Positions 56,119 to 64,000 of a DNA stretch of 64,000 bases are shown here, one piece after another; the first letter of the stretch is position 1; each line of letters opens with the position of its first letter. Origin of the DNA: Rouxiella silvae (GTDB taxonomy: Bacteria; Pseudomonadota; Gammaproteobacteria; Enterobacterales; Enterobacteriaceae); NCBI RefSeq assembly GCF_002093625.1, contig NZ_MRWD01000017.1, forward strand, positions 25,669 to 89,668. Reading direction: 5' to 3'. A program made the translations under genes and the position numbers. A model generated the notes under the pieces. It searched no databases and was not told where the DNA came from. It saw only the letters and a list, made by a program, of their open reading frames with translations.

Positions 56119-57291
56119 ATGAACAGAAACAGAGCGTTAACGCCTCTGGCGGTCGTTCTGATGCTAACCGGCGGATTAGCTCTTACAGGATGTAATGATA
56201 AAAAAACCGAGCAAGGAGCAGCTAAAGCCCCTGAGGTGGGCGTCGTCACGTTAAAATCCGAGCCGTTGAATGTCACGACCGAGCTTCCGGGACGCACGTC
56301 TTCCTATCGTATCGCCGAGGTTCGCCCTCAAGTAAGCGGCATTATTCTGAAACGTAACTTTGTTGAAGGCAGCGAAGTTCAGGCGGGTACCTCGCTTTAT
56401 CAGATTGATCCAGCTACCTATCAGGCAGCCTACGACAGCGCCAAAGGTGACCTGGCGAAAGCCCAGGCAAGTGCGCAAATTGCTCGCGTTACGGTAAATC
56501 GCTACAAACCACTGCTGGGCACCAATTACATCAGTAAGCAAGACTACGATACGGCAACCTCCACCGCGGTTCAGGCCGATGCCTCAGTCATAGCGGCCAA
56601 GGCGGCGGTGGAAACTGCCCGCATCAACCTGGCTTATACCAAAGTTATCGCCCCAATCAGCGGCCGCATTGGCAAATCATCAGTCACTGAAGGTGCGCTG
56701 GTTACCAGCAGTCAGACCGATGCACTGGCTACCGTGCAGCAACTTGACCCTATCTACGTAGACGTGACCCAGTCCAGCAATGATTTCCTGCGCCTTAAGC
56801 AGGAGCTGGCCGACGGTACGCTGAAACAGGAAGGTGGCAAGGCTAAAGTGACGCTGATTCTGGATAACGGTAAACAGTATCAACAACCTGGCACGCTGGA
56901 ATTCTCCGACGTGACGGTTGATGAAACCACCGGCTCCATCACTTTACGCGCAGTATTCCCTAACCCACAGGACGCACTCCTGCCTGGCATGTTTGTTCGT
57001 GCCCGTCTGGATGAAGGTGTAAACAACAATGCTCTGCAAGTTCCTCAGCAAGGCATCACCCGCAACCCTCGTGGCGATGCGACCGCTATGGTCGTGGGTG
57101 CCGATAATAAAGTGGAACTTCGTACTGTAACGACCACTCAGGCCATTGGCGACAAGTGGGTTGTGACAGATGGCCTTAAGCCTGGCGACAAAGTGATTGT
57201 TACCGGCCTGCAAAAAGTTAAACCAGGTGTTCAGGTGACAGCCCAAGAAGTTGACCAGAACACGCCTGCCGCAGAAGCGCCGAAGTCTTAA
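56119..57291 (+). CDS. acrA: Periplasmic adaptor AcrA
   Basis: 390 residues (E. coli 397). Lipoprotein signal with lipobox LTGC (Cys25). The lipoyl/hairpin/beta-barrel order of membrane fusion proteins follows: VRPQVSGIILKRNFVEGSEVQAG, then a coiled-coil hairpin at about 100-170, then IAPISGRIGKSSVTEGALV. Connects AcrB to TolC. 17 bases before acrB. Confidence 0.97.
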   Translation: MNRNRALTPLAVVLMLTGGLALTGCNDKKTEQGAAKAPEVGVVTLKSEPLNVTTELPGRTSSYRIAEVRPQVSGIILKRNFVEGSEVQAGTSLYQIDPATYQAAYDSAKGDLAKAQASAQIARVTVNRYKPLLGTNYISKQDYDTATSTAVQADASVIAAKAAVETARINLAYTKVIAPISGRIGKSSVTEGALVTSSQTDALATVQQLDPIYVDVTQSSNDFLRLKQELADGTLKQEGGKAKVTLILDNGKQYQQPGTLEFSDVTVDETTGSITLRAVFPNPQDALLPGMFVRARLDEGVNNNALQVPQQGITRNPRGDATAMVVGADNKVELRTVTTTQAIGDKWVVTDGLKPGDKVIVTGLQKVKPGVQVTAQEVDQNTPAAEAPKS

Positions 57292-57308
57292 AAAGGAGCC
57301 GGTAATAC

Positions 57309-60300
57309 ATGGCTAATTTCTTTATCGATCGCCCTATTTTTGCGTGGGTTCTTGCCATCATTATCATGTTGGCGGGTGGGTTGGCGATCCTCAAGTTACC
57401 TATTGCACAATATCCTACCGTGGCACCGCCGGCTATCGAGCTGACGGCGACCTACCCAGGCGCGGATGCGCAAACGGTGCAGGATACCGTGACTCAGGTT
57501 ATCGAACAGAACATGAACGGTATCGATAACCTGATGTATATGTCTTCCACCAGTGACTCTTCAGGTGCTGTACAGATTACACTGACCTTCGCCTCAGGCG
57601 CTGACGCGGATATCGCACAGGTTCAGGTTCAGAACAAACTGCAGCTGGCGATGCCATTGCTGCCGCAGGAAGTGCAGCAGCAAGGTATTAGCGTGCAGAA
57701 ATCAAGCAGCAGCTTCCTGATGGTTGCGGGCTTCGTTTCTGATAACTCCATGACACAGGAAGATATTGCCGACTACGTGGCGTCTAACATTAAGGACCCG
57801 ATCAGTCGTGTGTCCGGCGTGGGTGACGTTCAGCTGTTTGGTGCTCAGTACGCCATGCGTATCTGGATGGACCCGAATAAGCTCAATAACTACCAATTGA
57901 CGCCAGTTGACGTTATCAGCGCCATTACTGTGCAGAACAACCAGGTTGCCGCAGGGCAGTTGGGCGGAACGCCTCCGGTTCCGGGACAGCAGCTCAACTC
58001 CTCGATTGTTGCGCAGACGCGTTTAAAATCGGCTGACGAGTTTGGCAAGATTATCCTCAAAGTTAATCCAGACGGCTCTCAGGTTCGCTTGAAAGATGTG
58101 GCCAACATCAAACTTGGCGGTGAAAGCTACGACGTTATTGCCCGCTTTAACGGCCAGCCTGCTGCCGGTTTGGGGATCAAGCTGGCGACCAACGCCAACG
58201 CCCTCGACACCTCGACCGCAGTTAAAGCCGAGCTAGCGAAGCTGCAACCGTTCTTCCCCGAGGGAATGAAAGTTGTTTACCCGTATGACACAACGCCGTT
58301 TGTTAAAATTTCGATTCAGGAAGTAGTGAAAACACTGGTTGAGGCGATTGTGCTGGTGTTCCTGGTAATGTACCTGTTCCTACAGAACTTCCGTGCCACG
58401 CTTATCCCGACAATAGCCGTACCGGTGGTGTTGCTGGGTACCTTTGCCATCATCGCGGCATTTGGTTATTCGATAAACACCTTGACCATGTTCGGGATGG
58501 TGTTAGCAATCGGCCTGTTGGTGGATGACGCCATCGTGGTGGTCGAAAACGTCGAGCGCGTCATGGCCGAAGAGGGGCTGCCGCCGAAAGAAGCAACCCG
58601 TAAATCAATGAGTCAGATTCAGGGCGCATTGGTCGGTATTGCCATGGTGCTCTCGGCGGTATTCATTCCGATGGCCTTCTTTGGCGGATCAACCGGCGTT
58701 ATCTATCGTCAGTTCTCGATAACTATCGTCTCCGCGATGGTGCTGTCGGTGCTGGTGGCGTTAATTCTGACGCCGGCGCTTTGTGCCACCCTACTGAAAC
58801 CGATTGCCAAGGGTGAACACGGCAAGACGACAGGTTTCTTCGGCTGGTTTAACAAAAAGTTTGACCAGAGTACGCACCACTATACCGATAGCGTAGGCAA
58901 TATTCTGCGCAGCACTGGCCGTTATTTGGTTATCTATCTGCTGATCGTAGTCGGTATGGCGTTCCTGTTTATACGCCTGCCAACCTCCTTCCTGCCGGAA
59001 GAAGATCAGGGTGTGTTCCTGACTATGGCGCAGCTGCCAGCGGGTGCCACGCAGGAACGTACGCAGAAAGTGCTGGATGAAGTGACCGATTATTATCTGA
59101 CCAAAGAGAAAGCCAACGTCGAATCGGTGTTTACCGTTAACGGCTTTGGTTTTGCAGGTCGCGGCCAGAACACCGGTATTGCCTTCGTCAGTCTTAAAGA
59201 TTGGTCTGCACGCAGCGGTGCTGAAAACAAAGTGGCCGCCATCACCGGTCGTGCAATGGGCGAATTTAGCAAAATTAAAGATGCTATGGTCTTTGCCTTT
59301 AACCTGCCAGCCATTGTCGAGCTGGGTACGGCGACCGGCTTTGACTTCGAGCTTATCGATCAGGCCAACCTTGGGCACGACAAGCTGACTCAGGCGCGTA
59401 ACCAGCTGTTGGGAATGGTTGCTCAGCATCCAGATCTTCTGGCGGGCGTACGTCCAAACGGCCTTGAAGATACCCCACAGTACAAGCTGGAAATCGATCA
59501 GGAGAAAGCCACGGCGCTAGGCGTGTCCATCTCTGACATCAACACCACGCTGGGTGCATCGCTGGGCGGTAGCTATGTGAACGACTTTATCGACCGCGGT
59601 CGTGTGAAGAAGGTTTATGTTCAGGGTGATGCGAAGTTCCGCATGCTGCCTAAAGACATTGAAAACTGGTACGTTCGCGGCAGTTCGGGTCAAATGGTAC
59701 CGTTCTCGGCCTTCTCTACTGCGAAGTGGGAATATGGCTCTCCGCGTCTTGAGCGCTATAATGGCCTGCCTTCAATGGAGATTTTGGGTCAGCCTGTTCC
59801 AGGGAAAAGTAGCGGTGAAGCGATGGCCATGATGGAGTCTCTTGCTTCCAAATTGCCTAACGGTATCGGCTACGACTGGACCGGTATGTCTTATCAGGAA
59901 AGGCTCTCGGGTAACCAGGCGCCTGCACTCTATGCTATCTCGCTGATTGTGGTCTTCCTCTGTCTGGCCGCACTGTATGAGAGCTGGTCGATTCCATTCT
60001 CAGTCATGCTGGTGGTGCCGCTTGGGGTGGTGGGTGCATTGATTGCCGCCACTATGCGCGGTTTGAGCAACGACGTTTACTTCCAGGTGGGCCTGTTGAC
60101 CACTATTGGACTGTCGGCCAAAAACGCCATACTGATCGTCGAGTTCGCCAAGGACCTGATGGATAAAGAAGGCAAAGGACTGGTTGAGGCGACGCTGGAG
60201 GCGGTACGTATGCGTCTGCGTCCGATTCTGATGACTTCTTTGGCCTTTATCCTCGGCGTTATGCCGCTGGTTATCAGCACCGGTGCAGGTTCCGGCGCAC

Positions 60301-60458
60301 AGAACGCCGTAGGTACTGGCGTTATGGGCGGGATGATTACCGCGACGTTGCTGGCTATCTTCTTTGTTCCGGTGTTCTTCGTGGTGGTTCGCCGCCGCTT
60401 TGGCAAAAAGAATGAAGACATTGAGCACAACCATCCGGTTGAGTCATCTCATCACTAA
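57309..60458 (+). CDS. acrB: RND multidrug efflux pump AcrB
   Basis: 1049 residues, exactly the E. coli length. Trimeric proton-driven pump. The N-terminus [20 protein letters not shown], the proton-relay aspartates in [16 protein letters not shown] (about 407-408) and the fourth-helix relay Lys in the second half are present. Full set of 12 membrane helices and two large periplasmic loops; no decay. Confidence 0.98.
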   Translation: MANFFIDRPIFAWVLAIIIMLAGGLAILKLPIAQYPTVAPPAIELTATYPGADAQTVQDTVTQVIEQNMNGIDNLMYMSSTSDSSGAVQITLTFASGADADIAQVQVQNKLQLAMPLLPQEVQQQGISVQKSSSSFLMVAGFVSDNSMTQEDIADYVASNIKDPISRVSGVGDVQLFGAQYAMRIWMDPNKLNNYQLTPVDVISAITVQNNQVAAGQLGGTPPVPGQQLNSSIVAQTRLKSADEFGKIILKVNPDGSQVRLKDVANIKLGGESYDVIARFNGQPAAGLGIKLATNANALDTSTAVKAELAKLQPFFPEGMKVVYPYDTTPFVKISIQEVVKTLVEAIVLVFLVMYLFLQNFRATLIPTIAVPVVLLGTFAIIAAFGYSINTLTMFGMVLAIGLLVDDAIVVVENVERVMAEEGLPPKEATRKSMSQIQGALVGIAMVLSAVFIPMAFFGGSTGVIYRQFSITIVSAMVLSVLVALILTPALCATLLKPIAKGEHGKTTGFFGWFNKKFDQSTHHYTDSVGNILRSTGRYLVIYLLIVVGMAFLFIRLPTSFLPEEDQGVFLTMAQLPAGATQERTQKVLDEVTDYYLTKEKANVESVFTVNGFGFAGRGQNTGIAFVSLKDWSARSGAENKVAAITGRAMGEFSKIKDAMVFAFNLPAIVELGTATGFDFELIDQANLGHDKLTQARNQLLGMVAQHPDLLAGVRPNGLEDTPQYKLEIDQEKATALGVSISDINTTLGASLGGSYVNDFIDRGRVKKVYVQGDAKFRMLPKDIENWYVRGSSGQMVPFSAFSTAKWEYGSPRLERYNGLPSMEILGQPVPGKSSGEAMAMMESLASKLPNGIGYDWTGMSYQERLSGNQAPALYAISLIVVFLCLAALYESWSIPFSVMLVVPLGVVGALIAATMRGLSNDVYFQVGLLTTIGLSAKNAILIVEFAKDLMDKEGKGLVEATLEAVRMRLRPILMTSLAFILGVMPLVISTGAGSGAQNAVGTGVMGGMITATLLAIFFVPVFFVVVRRRFGKKNEDIEHNHPVESSHH

Positions 60459-60483
60459 TGTGAGCTGATTAAGCTTCTCGAAA

Positions 60484-60505
60484 GGCCGCGTAAGCGGCCT
60501 TTTTT
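60484..60505 (+). terminator. Terminator after acrAB
   Basis: GGCCGC (60484-60489), loop GTAA, GCGGCC (60494-60499), then six T. A textbook Rho-independent terminator 25 bases past the acrB stop. Confidence 0.95.
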
Positions 60506-60601
60506 ATTGCCGCTTTTCCGCCTCCTCTCCCAGCCTCTCTGCGCCAACATCGTTAAAAAACTTGAAATGATGCTTGAAGTGACGAATTAAGACGCGCATA
60601 A

Positions 60602-60624
60602 TAATTGTTATAGTATAACATTAC
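60602..60624. promoter_or_regulatory. Zur box before rpmE2-rpmJ2
   Basis: TGTTATA-G-TATAACA (60606-60620), a perfect 15-base palindrome matching the core of the E. coli Zur site, 19 bases before the rpmE2 start codon. A nearly identical box precedes the zinc transporter at 63811. Confidence 0.92.
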
Positions 60625-60638
60625 ATTTAGAGGCTATT

Positions 60639-60893
60639 ATGAGAGAGAACATCCATCCTGCCTATCGCACCGTAGTATTTCACGACACCGGTGTAGATGA
60701 GTATTTCCGCGTAGGATCGACAATCAAAACCGATCGCACCATTGAGCTGGAAGGACAAACCTTCCCTTACGTGACGCTCGATATCTCTTCAGCTTCTCAT
60801 CCTTACTACACGGGCAAGCAGAAAGAGTTTTCAAAAGAAGGCAGCACCGCACGCTTCCAACAGCGTTTTGGCAGCTTCCTGGGTAAGAAATAA
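60639..60893 (+). CDS. rpmE2: Zinc-free ribosomal protein L31 paralogue
   Basis: 84 residues (E. coli YkgM 87). It has no cysteine at all, so it is the zinc-independent form that replaces zinc-binding L31 on the ribosome under zinc shortage and frees zinc. Begins [18 protein letters not shown]. Zur box upstream, rpmJ2 21 bases downstream. Confidence 0.96.
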   Translation: MRENIHPAYRTVVFHDTGVDEYFRVGSTIKTDRTIELEGQTFPYVTLDISSASHPYYTGKQKEFSKEGSTARFQQRFGSFLGKK

Positions 60894-60914
60894 GAAATCT
60901 TTGGGAGAGATATA

Positions 60915-61055
60915 ATGCAGGTATTAAGCTCATTGAAATCGGCTAAAAACAGGCATCCTGATTGCCGAATTGTGAAACGCAAAGGCCGTTTGTACGTGAT
61001 TTGTAAAAGCAACCCTCGCTTTAAAGCCGTTCAGGGTGGCAAGAAAAAACGCTAA
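60915..61055 (+). CDS. rpmJ2: Zinc-free ribosomal protein L36 paralogue
   Basis: 46 residues (E. coli YkgO 46): [20 protein letters not shown], then a basic end GGKKKR. It lacks the CxxC...CxxxxH zinc site of ordinary L36. AGAGATATA precedes ATG. Second gene of the Zur-controlled pair. Confidence 0.95.
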   Translation: MQVLSSLKSAKNRHPDCRIVKRKGRLYVICKSNPRFKAVQGGKKKR

Positions 61056-61087
61056 TCTCGCGCAAAGTTGATTTTGAGGCATTAAAA

Positions 61088-61114
61088 AAGCCCCGTTGCT
61101 GCCCAACGGGGCTT
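61088..61114. terminator. Bidirectional terminator between rpmJ2 and the zinc transporter
   Basis: AAGCCCCGTTG (61088-61098) pairs with CAACGGGGCTT (61104-61114), with six T following on the minus strand. A second hairpin, GCCTCCC (61144-61150) with GGGAGGC (61171-61177), lies just past the binding-protein stop. Confidence 0.9.
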
Positions 61115-61183
61115 TGTCATATCTAAAGAAGTAGAAACCTGTTGCCTCCCCCGCGGCTTATCGCCGTTGAGGGAGGCGGAGTT

Positions 61184-62062
61184 TTATTTCATGCTGGCGA
61201 CAATCGCCTCCACATTATGAGTAAAGGCTTTTTCATAAGTTGTGGCCGGTCCCTGCGGGCCAGACAGCGATTCAGGATACAGTTCGCCTCCTGGCTGTGC
61301 GCCGGTTGCCGAAGCAATCTGTTTTACCAAACGTGGATCCGTCTGGTTCTCGATGAAGTAGGTTCTCACCTTCTCCTCTTTAATCTGTTTAATCAGTGAG
61401 GCTACACCGCTGGCGCTGGCTTCAGACTCGGTTGAGAAACCCACCGGGGCCATAAAGGTCACGTTGTACTCTTTACCGAAATAACCGAAAGCATCGTGGC
61501 TGGTGAGCACTTTGCGTTTATTCAACGCAATGCCGCTAAACTCCTGCTTGGCCCATGCGTCGAGCTTCTTGAGGCGTTCGATGTAGGCTCCACCGTGCTG
61601 ACGGAAATAGTCAGCATCTTCGGGGTCGGCGGCAATCAGCGCATTCATGACATTGGTGGCATAAATAACGCCGTTGGCCATGCTGTTCCAGGCATGAGGA
61701 TCGGTTACCGTTTTACCCTCCTCTTCCATCTGGCGCGTGTCCACGCCCTGAGAGGCGGTAATCACTTTACCGTGGTAGCCAGAGGCCGTGATCAGACGGT
61801 CCATCCAGCCTTCCATTCCCAAGCCGCTAACGAACACGACGTCGGACGAGGCCAACGTTTTGCTGTCTCGCGGTGCAGGCTCAAAGCTGTGCGGATCGCC
61901 ATCGGGGCCAACCAGGCTGGTGACGTTGACGTGGTCGCCGCCCACTTCTTGTACGATATCCCCCAGGATAGAGAAACTGGCTACGGCGTTAACCGTTTTG
62001 GCCATCGCCAGTGGGCTCGACAGCAGGGCAGCTACTGACAGAGCAACAGGTAATAATTTCAT
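61184..62062 (-). CDS. Zinc ABC transporter substrate-binding protein (ZnuA-like)
   Basis: 292 residues with a signal peptide (1-21, cleaved near AMA-KT). Cluster A-I metal-binding protein. Likely ligands are His58 (GDPHSF), His123 (TDPHAW), His189 (TSHDAF) and Glu264 (LYPESL, where many relatives have Asp). Three His favour zinc. It lacks the His-rich loop of housekeeping ZnuA. Last gene of the operon; the upstream Zur box supports zinc uptake. Manganese or iron specificity is less likely. Confidence 0.9.
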   Translation of the reverse strand: MKLLPVALSVAALLSSPLAMAKTVNAVASFSILGDIVQEVGGDHVNVTSLVGPDGDPHSFEPAPRDSKTLASSDVVFVSGLGMEGWMDRLITASGYHGKVITASQGVDTRQMEEEGKTVTDPHAWNSMANGVIYATNVMNALIAADPEDADYFRQHGGAYIERLKKLDAWAKQEFSGIALNKRKVLTSHDAFGYFGKEYNVTFMAPVGFSTESEASASGVASLIKQIKEEKVRTYFIENQTDPRLVKQIASATGAQPGGELYPESLSGPQGPATTYEKAFTHNVEAIVASMK

Positions 62063-62096
62063 TTCTACTCCTTTATATTGGCTTTATTTTTACTTC

Positions 62097-62954
62097 CTAA
62101 CGTCGCGAGGCGGTTAACATGCCGCCGCGCGTTCCAAACAAAACTGAGATAAAGAAAATCATATTGGCACTGAGCACGATGGCTGGACCGGCAGGCAGCG
62201 AGGCATAGTAGGACCAAATCAGCCCGATATAACTCGAGATCATGCCAATCACCATGGCAATTAACAGCGTATGCGGCAAATCACGGCCCCAAAAACGCGC
62301 ACTTGCCGCAGGCAGCATCATTAATCCGACTGACATCAGGGTGCCGAGGATCTGGAAACCGGCGACCAGATTCACCACCACCAGAGCCAAAAATATGCCC
62401 TGGATCAGCGCCAGCCATTTACCCGAACTGACGCGCAAAAACAGCGCATCAAAAGACTCAATGACCAAGGCGCGATAAATACAGGCGAGGATAATGAGCG
62501 AAACGCTGCTGATTGAACCGACCATCAGCATGGCGCTGGAGTCGATAGCAAGAATGGAACCAAACAGCACGTGCAGCAGGTCAACACTTGAGCCTTTAAG
62601 AGAAACGAGGGTTACGCCGAGGGCCAATGACCCTAGATAGAAACCGGCAAAGCTGGCGTCTTCCTTAAGCTGTGTTCGACGACTGACGACGCCAGAAAGC
62701 ATGGCCACCGCCAGTCCGGCAATAAATCCCCCCACGCCCATCGCCACCAGAGACATCCCTGAAATCAGGTAACCTATCGCCGCGCCGGGCAAAACCGCGT
62801 GGCTCAGCGCATCACCCACCAGACTCATACGACGCAGCAGCAGGAATACGCCCAGCGGTGTTGCGCTAATCGATAACGCCAGACAGGCAATCAGCGCACG
62901 GCGCATAAAGCCAAATTGCACAAAAGGATCGACTAAAAGATGAAACCACATCAT
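62097..62954 (-). CDS. Zinc ABC transporter permease (ZnuB-like)
   Basis: 285 residues, ABC-3 family permease with eight or nine membrane helices. Typical stretches are LGVFLLLRRMSLVGDALSHAVLPGAAIGYL (about 34-63) and QILGTLMSVGLMMLPAASARFW (about 200). It overlaps the ATPase gene by four bases and is followed by the binding protein after 34 bases. Confidence 0.92.
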   Translation of the reverse strand: MMWFHLLVDPFVQFGFMRRALIACLALSISATPLGVFLLLRRMSLVGDALSHAVLPGAAIGYLISGMSLVAMGVGGFIAGLAVAMLSGVVSRRTQLKEDASFAGFYLGSLALGVTLVSLKGSSVDLLHVLFGSILAIDSSAMLMVGSISSVSLIILACIYRALVIESFDALFLRVSSGKWLALIQGIFLALVVVNLVAGFQILGTLMSVGLMMLPAASARFWGRDLPHTLLIAMVIGMISSYIGLIWSYYASLPAGPAIVLSANMIFFISVLFGTRGGMLTASRR

Positions 62955-63688
62955 GAAATAACGCTCCGCTGCTGGCTGAACTCATCGGCCAGAATGCAGG
63001 CGTGATCGCGATGAGGGAAATGGCAGAGAACTTCATCGGCGGTTCCCCAAATATTTTGCTGCTGGCTGAGGAAAAGCACCTGTGGGAAATGGCGCGCCAC
63101 CATCGCGATATCGTGCAGTACGGCAATCACCGTTTTCCCCTGCTGGTGCCATTGGCGGATAACCTTGAGCAACAGTTCTGTGGTCTGGCTGTCGATGCCG
63201 GTGAAAGGCTCATCAAGCATAATCAGAGGTGCCTGCTGAATCAGCAGTCGGGCAAACAGCGTTCTTTGCAGCTGTCCGCCGGAAAGTTCACCTACGGCAA
63301 CATTTCGCATTTCAGTCATGCCGACAGTTTCTAAGGCTTCTATTACCTGCCGTTCGGATTCACGGCTAATGCCGCCGAACAGACCACTTTGCGGCCAGCA
63401 TCCCATCGCTACCAGGTCAAATACGCTGATTGGAAACTGTCGATCCAGCTCAGCCTGCTGCGGTAAATAGGCCAGCTGTGGGCGTTTATTTTTGGAAGAT
63501 GACCCTGTGAACTCGATTGAGCCTGAGATAGCGGGTTGAAGTCCTGCCAGAGTTTTGAGAAAGGTCGACTTACCGGCGCCGTTGGCACCAATTACCGCCG
63601 TCAGTGAACCCGCACCGATACGGCCGCTCAACGGCATGGCAACGGGGCGTCGTTCATAGCCAACTTCAAGTTTAGAAATGTTGATCAT
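62951..63688 (-). CDS. Zinc ABC transporter ATPase (ZnuC-like)
   Basis: 245 residues from ATG 63688 (MINISKLEVGYERRPVAMPL). Walker A GANGAGKST, signature LSGGQLQR and Walker B LIMLDEP are intact. Its ATG overlaps the stop of the upstream 35-residue gene (ATGA), and there is no good ribosome site of its own, so it seems to depend on translation of that small gene. An upstream in-frame start at 63721 would lie inside the small gene. Confidence 0.92.
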   Translation of the reverse strand: MINISKLEVGYERRPVAMPLSGRIGAGSLTAVIGANGAGKSTFLKTLAGLQPAISGSIEFTGSSSKNKRPQLAYLPQQAELDRQFPISVFDLVAMGCWPQSGLFGGISRESERQVIEALETVGMTEMRNVAVGELSGGQLQRTLFARLLIQQAPLIMLDEPFTGIDSQTTELLLKVIRQWHQQGKTVIAVLHDIAMVARHFPQVLFLSQQQNIWGTADEVLCHFPHRDHACILADEFSQQRSVIS

Positions 63689-63792
63689 GGTAAAGAGATG
63701 GCCCAATAAATCCCTGACCACAAAATTGCTAATAAAATTAAAGCAATAGCACAGCGGGAGAGTGCAGATAAGGTAAACAGTGTCTTAGTCAT
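63685..63792 (-). CDS. 35-residue membrane miniprotein leading the zinc operon
   Basis: ATG at 63792 opens MTKTLFTLSALSRCAIALIL, continuing with LAILWSGIYWAISLP and a TGA that overlaps the ATPase ATG. One hydrophobic helix (about 14-32) with a short basic N-terminus. It sits between the Zur box and the first transporter gene and is fully coupled to it. I know no named family. It may be a small transporter subunit, or a leader whose translation opens the ATPase start. Confidence 0.65.
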   Translation of the reverse strand: MTKTLFTLSALSRCAIALILLAILWSGIYWAISLP

Positions 63793-63804
63793 AATAAATT
63801 GCTC

Positions 63805-63830
63805 AAACGATGTTATATTATAACAACACA
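63805..63830 (-). promoter_or_regulatory. Zur box of the zinc transporter operon
   Basis: TGTTATA-T-TATAACA (63811-63825), a perfect palindrome that differs only at the central base from the box at 60606. It lies 19 bases before the small leading gene, on the promoter side. Confidence 0.92.
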
Positions 63831-64000
63831 ATTTCAGTGATTTTTCAAGATGCTAGGCCGACTGATTCAGCCACAATGCGTAGGGTATCCAAGTGATTAA
63901 TGCAGACCTCAATTTTGCGCAGCAAACGTCAATTCACCATGTAAGGAAAGATTAATTAAATAATTAAAAAAAATAAAATTACTTTAAAAACATAATTATG

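Overview
The window is chromosomal DNA of an enterobacterium (order Enterobacterales, probably Yersiniaceae or a close family such as the Rahnella/Serratia/Ewingella group). The evidence is the familiar gene neighbourhood copA-ybaP-chiX-ybaK-fsr-ybaL-gsk-hemH-adk-htpG-recR-ybaB-dnaX-apt-priC-rsmS-mscK-acrR-acrAB, in the order known from E. coli but with local losses (no ushA, no aes, a decayed ybaN) and insertions. Genus cannot be fixed from the sequence alone.

Positions 1 to about 28,925 are the late half of a P2-like prophage. Its early end (integrase, repressor, replication) lies left of the window. From left: a partial AT-rich gene in the tin/old-type variable slot, a cos-like site, portal and terminase (Q, P, minus strand), then a long plus-strand run: capsid O-N-M-L, tail X, lysis (holin, SAR-type endolysin, nested Rz/Rz1), R-S, baseplate V-W-J-I, a beta-helix tailspike, two unknown small genes and a short gpH-like fibre. 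A 5-kb cargo follows: an arsenic cluster (arsC, a deleted arsB, arsR, arsH) and a divergent alcohol dehydrogenase/LysR pair. The tail-tube block FI-FII-E-E'-T-U is on the minus strand, inverted relative to P2, while D and the late activator ogr stay on plus. The same Ogr-type dyad (TTGT-N12-ACAA) sits in both divergent intergenic regions (P/O and FI/D), so the inverted block keeps a late promoter.

From 29 kb to 64 kb the DNA is mostly core genome: copper export with a CueR promoter, the ChiX small RNA, RosAB-like fsr/ybaL, nucleotide and haem enzymes, HtpG with a sigma-32 promoter, the recR-ybaB-dnaX operon, mscK, and the acrR/acrAB efflux system with a 26-bp palindromic operator. Two Zur-type boxes control zinc-free ribosomal proteins (rpmE2-rpmJ2) and a second zinc ABC transporter, whose operon begins with an unreported-looking 35-residue membrane miniprotein.

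The best candidate for an undescribed system is the cassette at 40.56-44.52 kb, inserted between htpG and adk. It is a tight four-gene operon (PP-loop ATPase, Nudix hydrolase, small class-V-like PLP-fold protein, EamA exporter) with a divergent LysR regulator, and looks like a pathway that makes and exports a small molecule. Three programmed -1 frameshift sites can also be read directly, in phage E/E', copA and dnaX.
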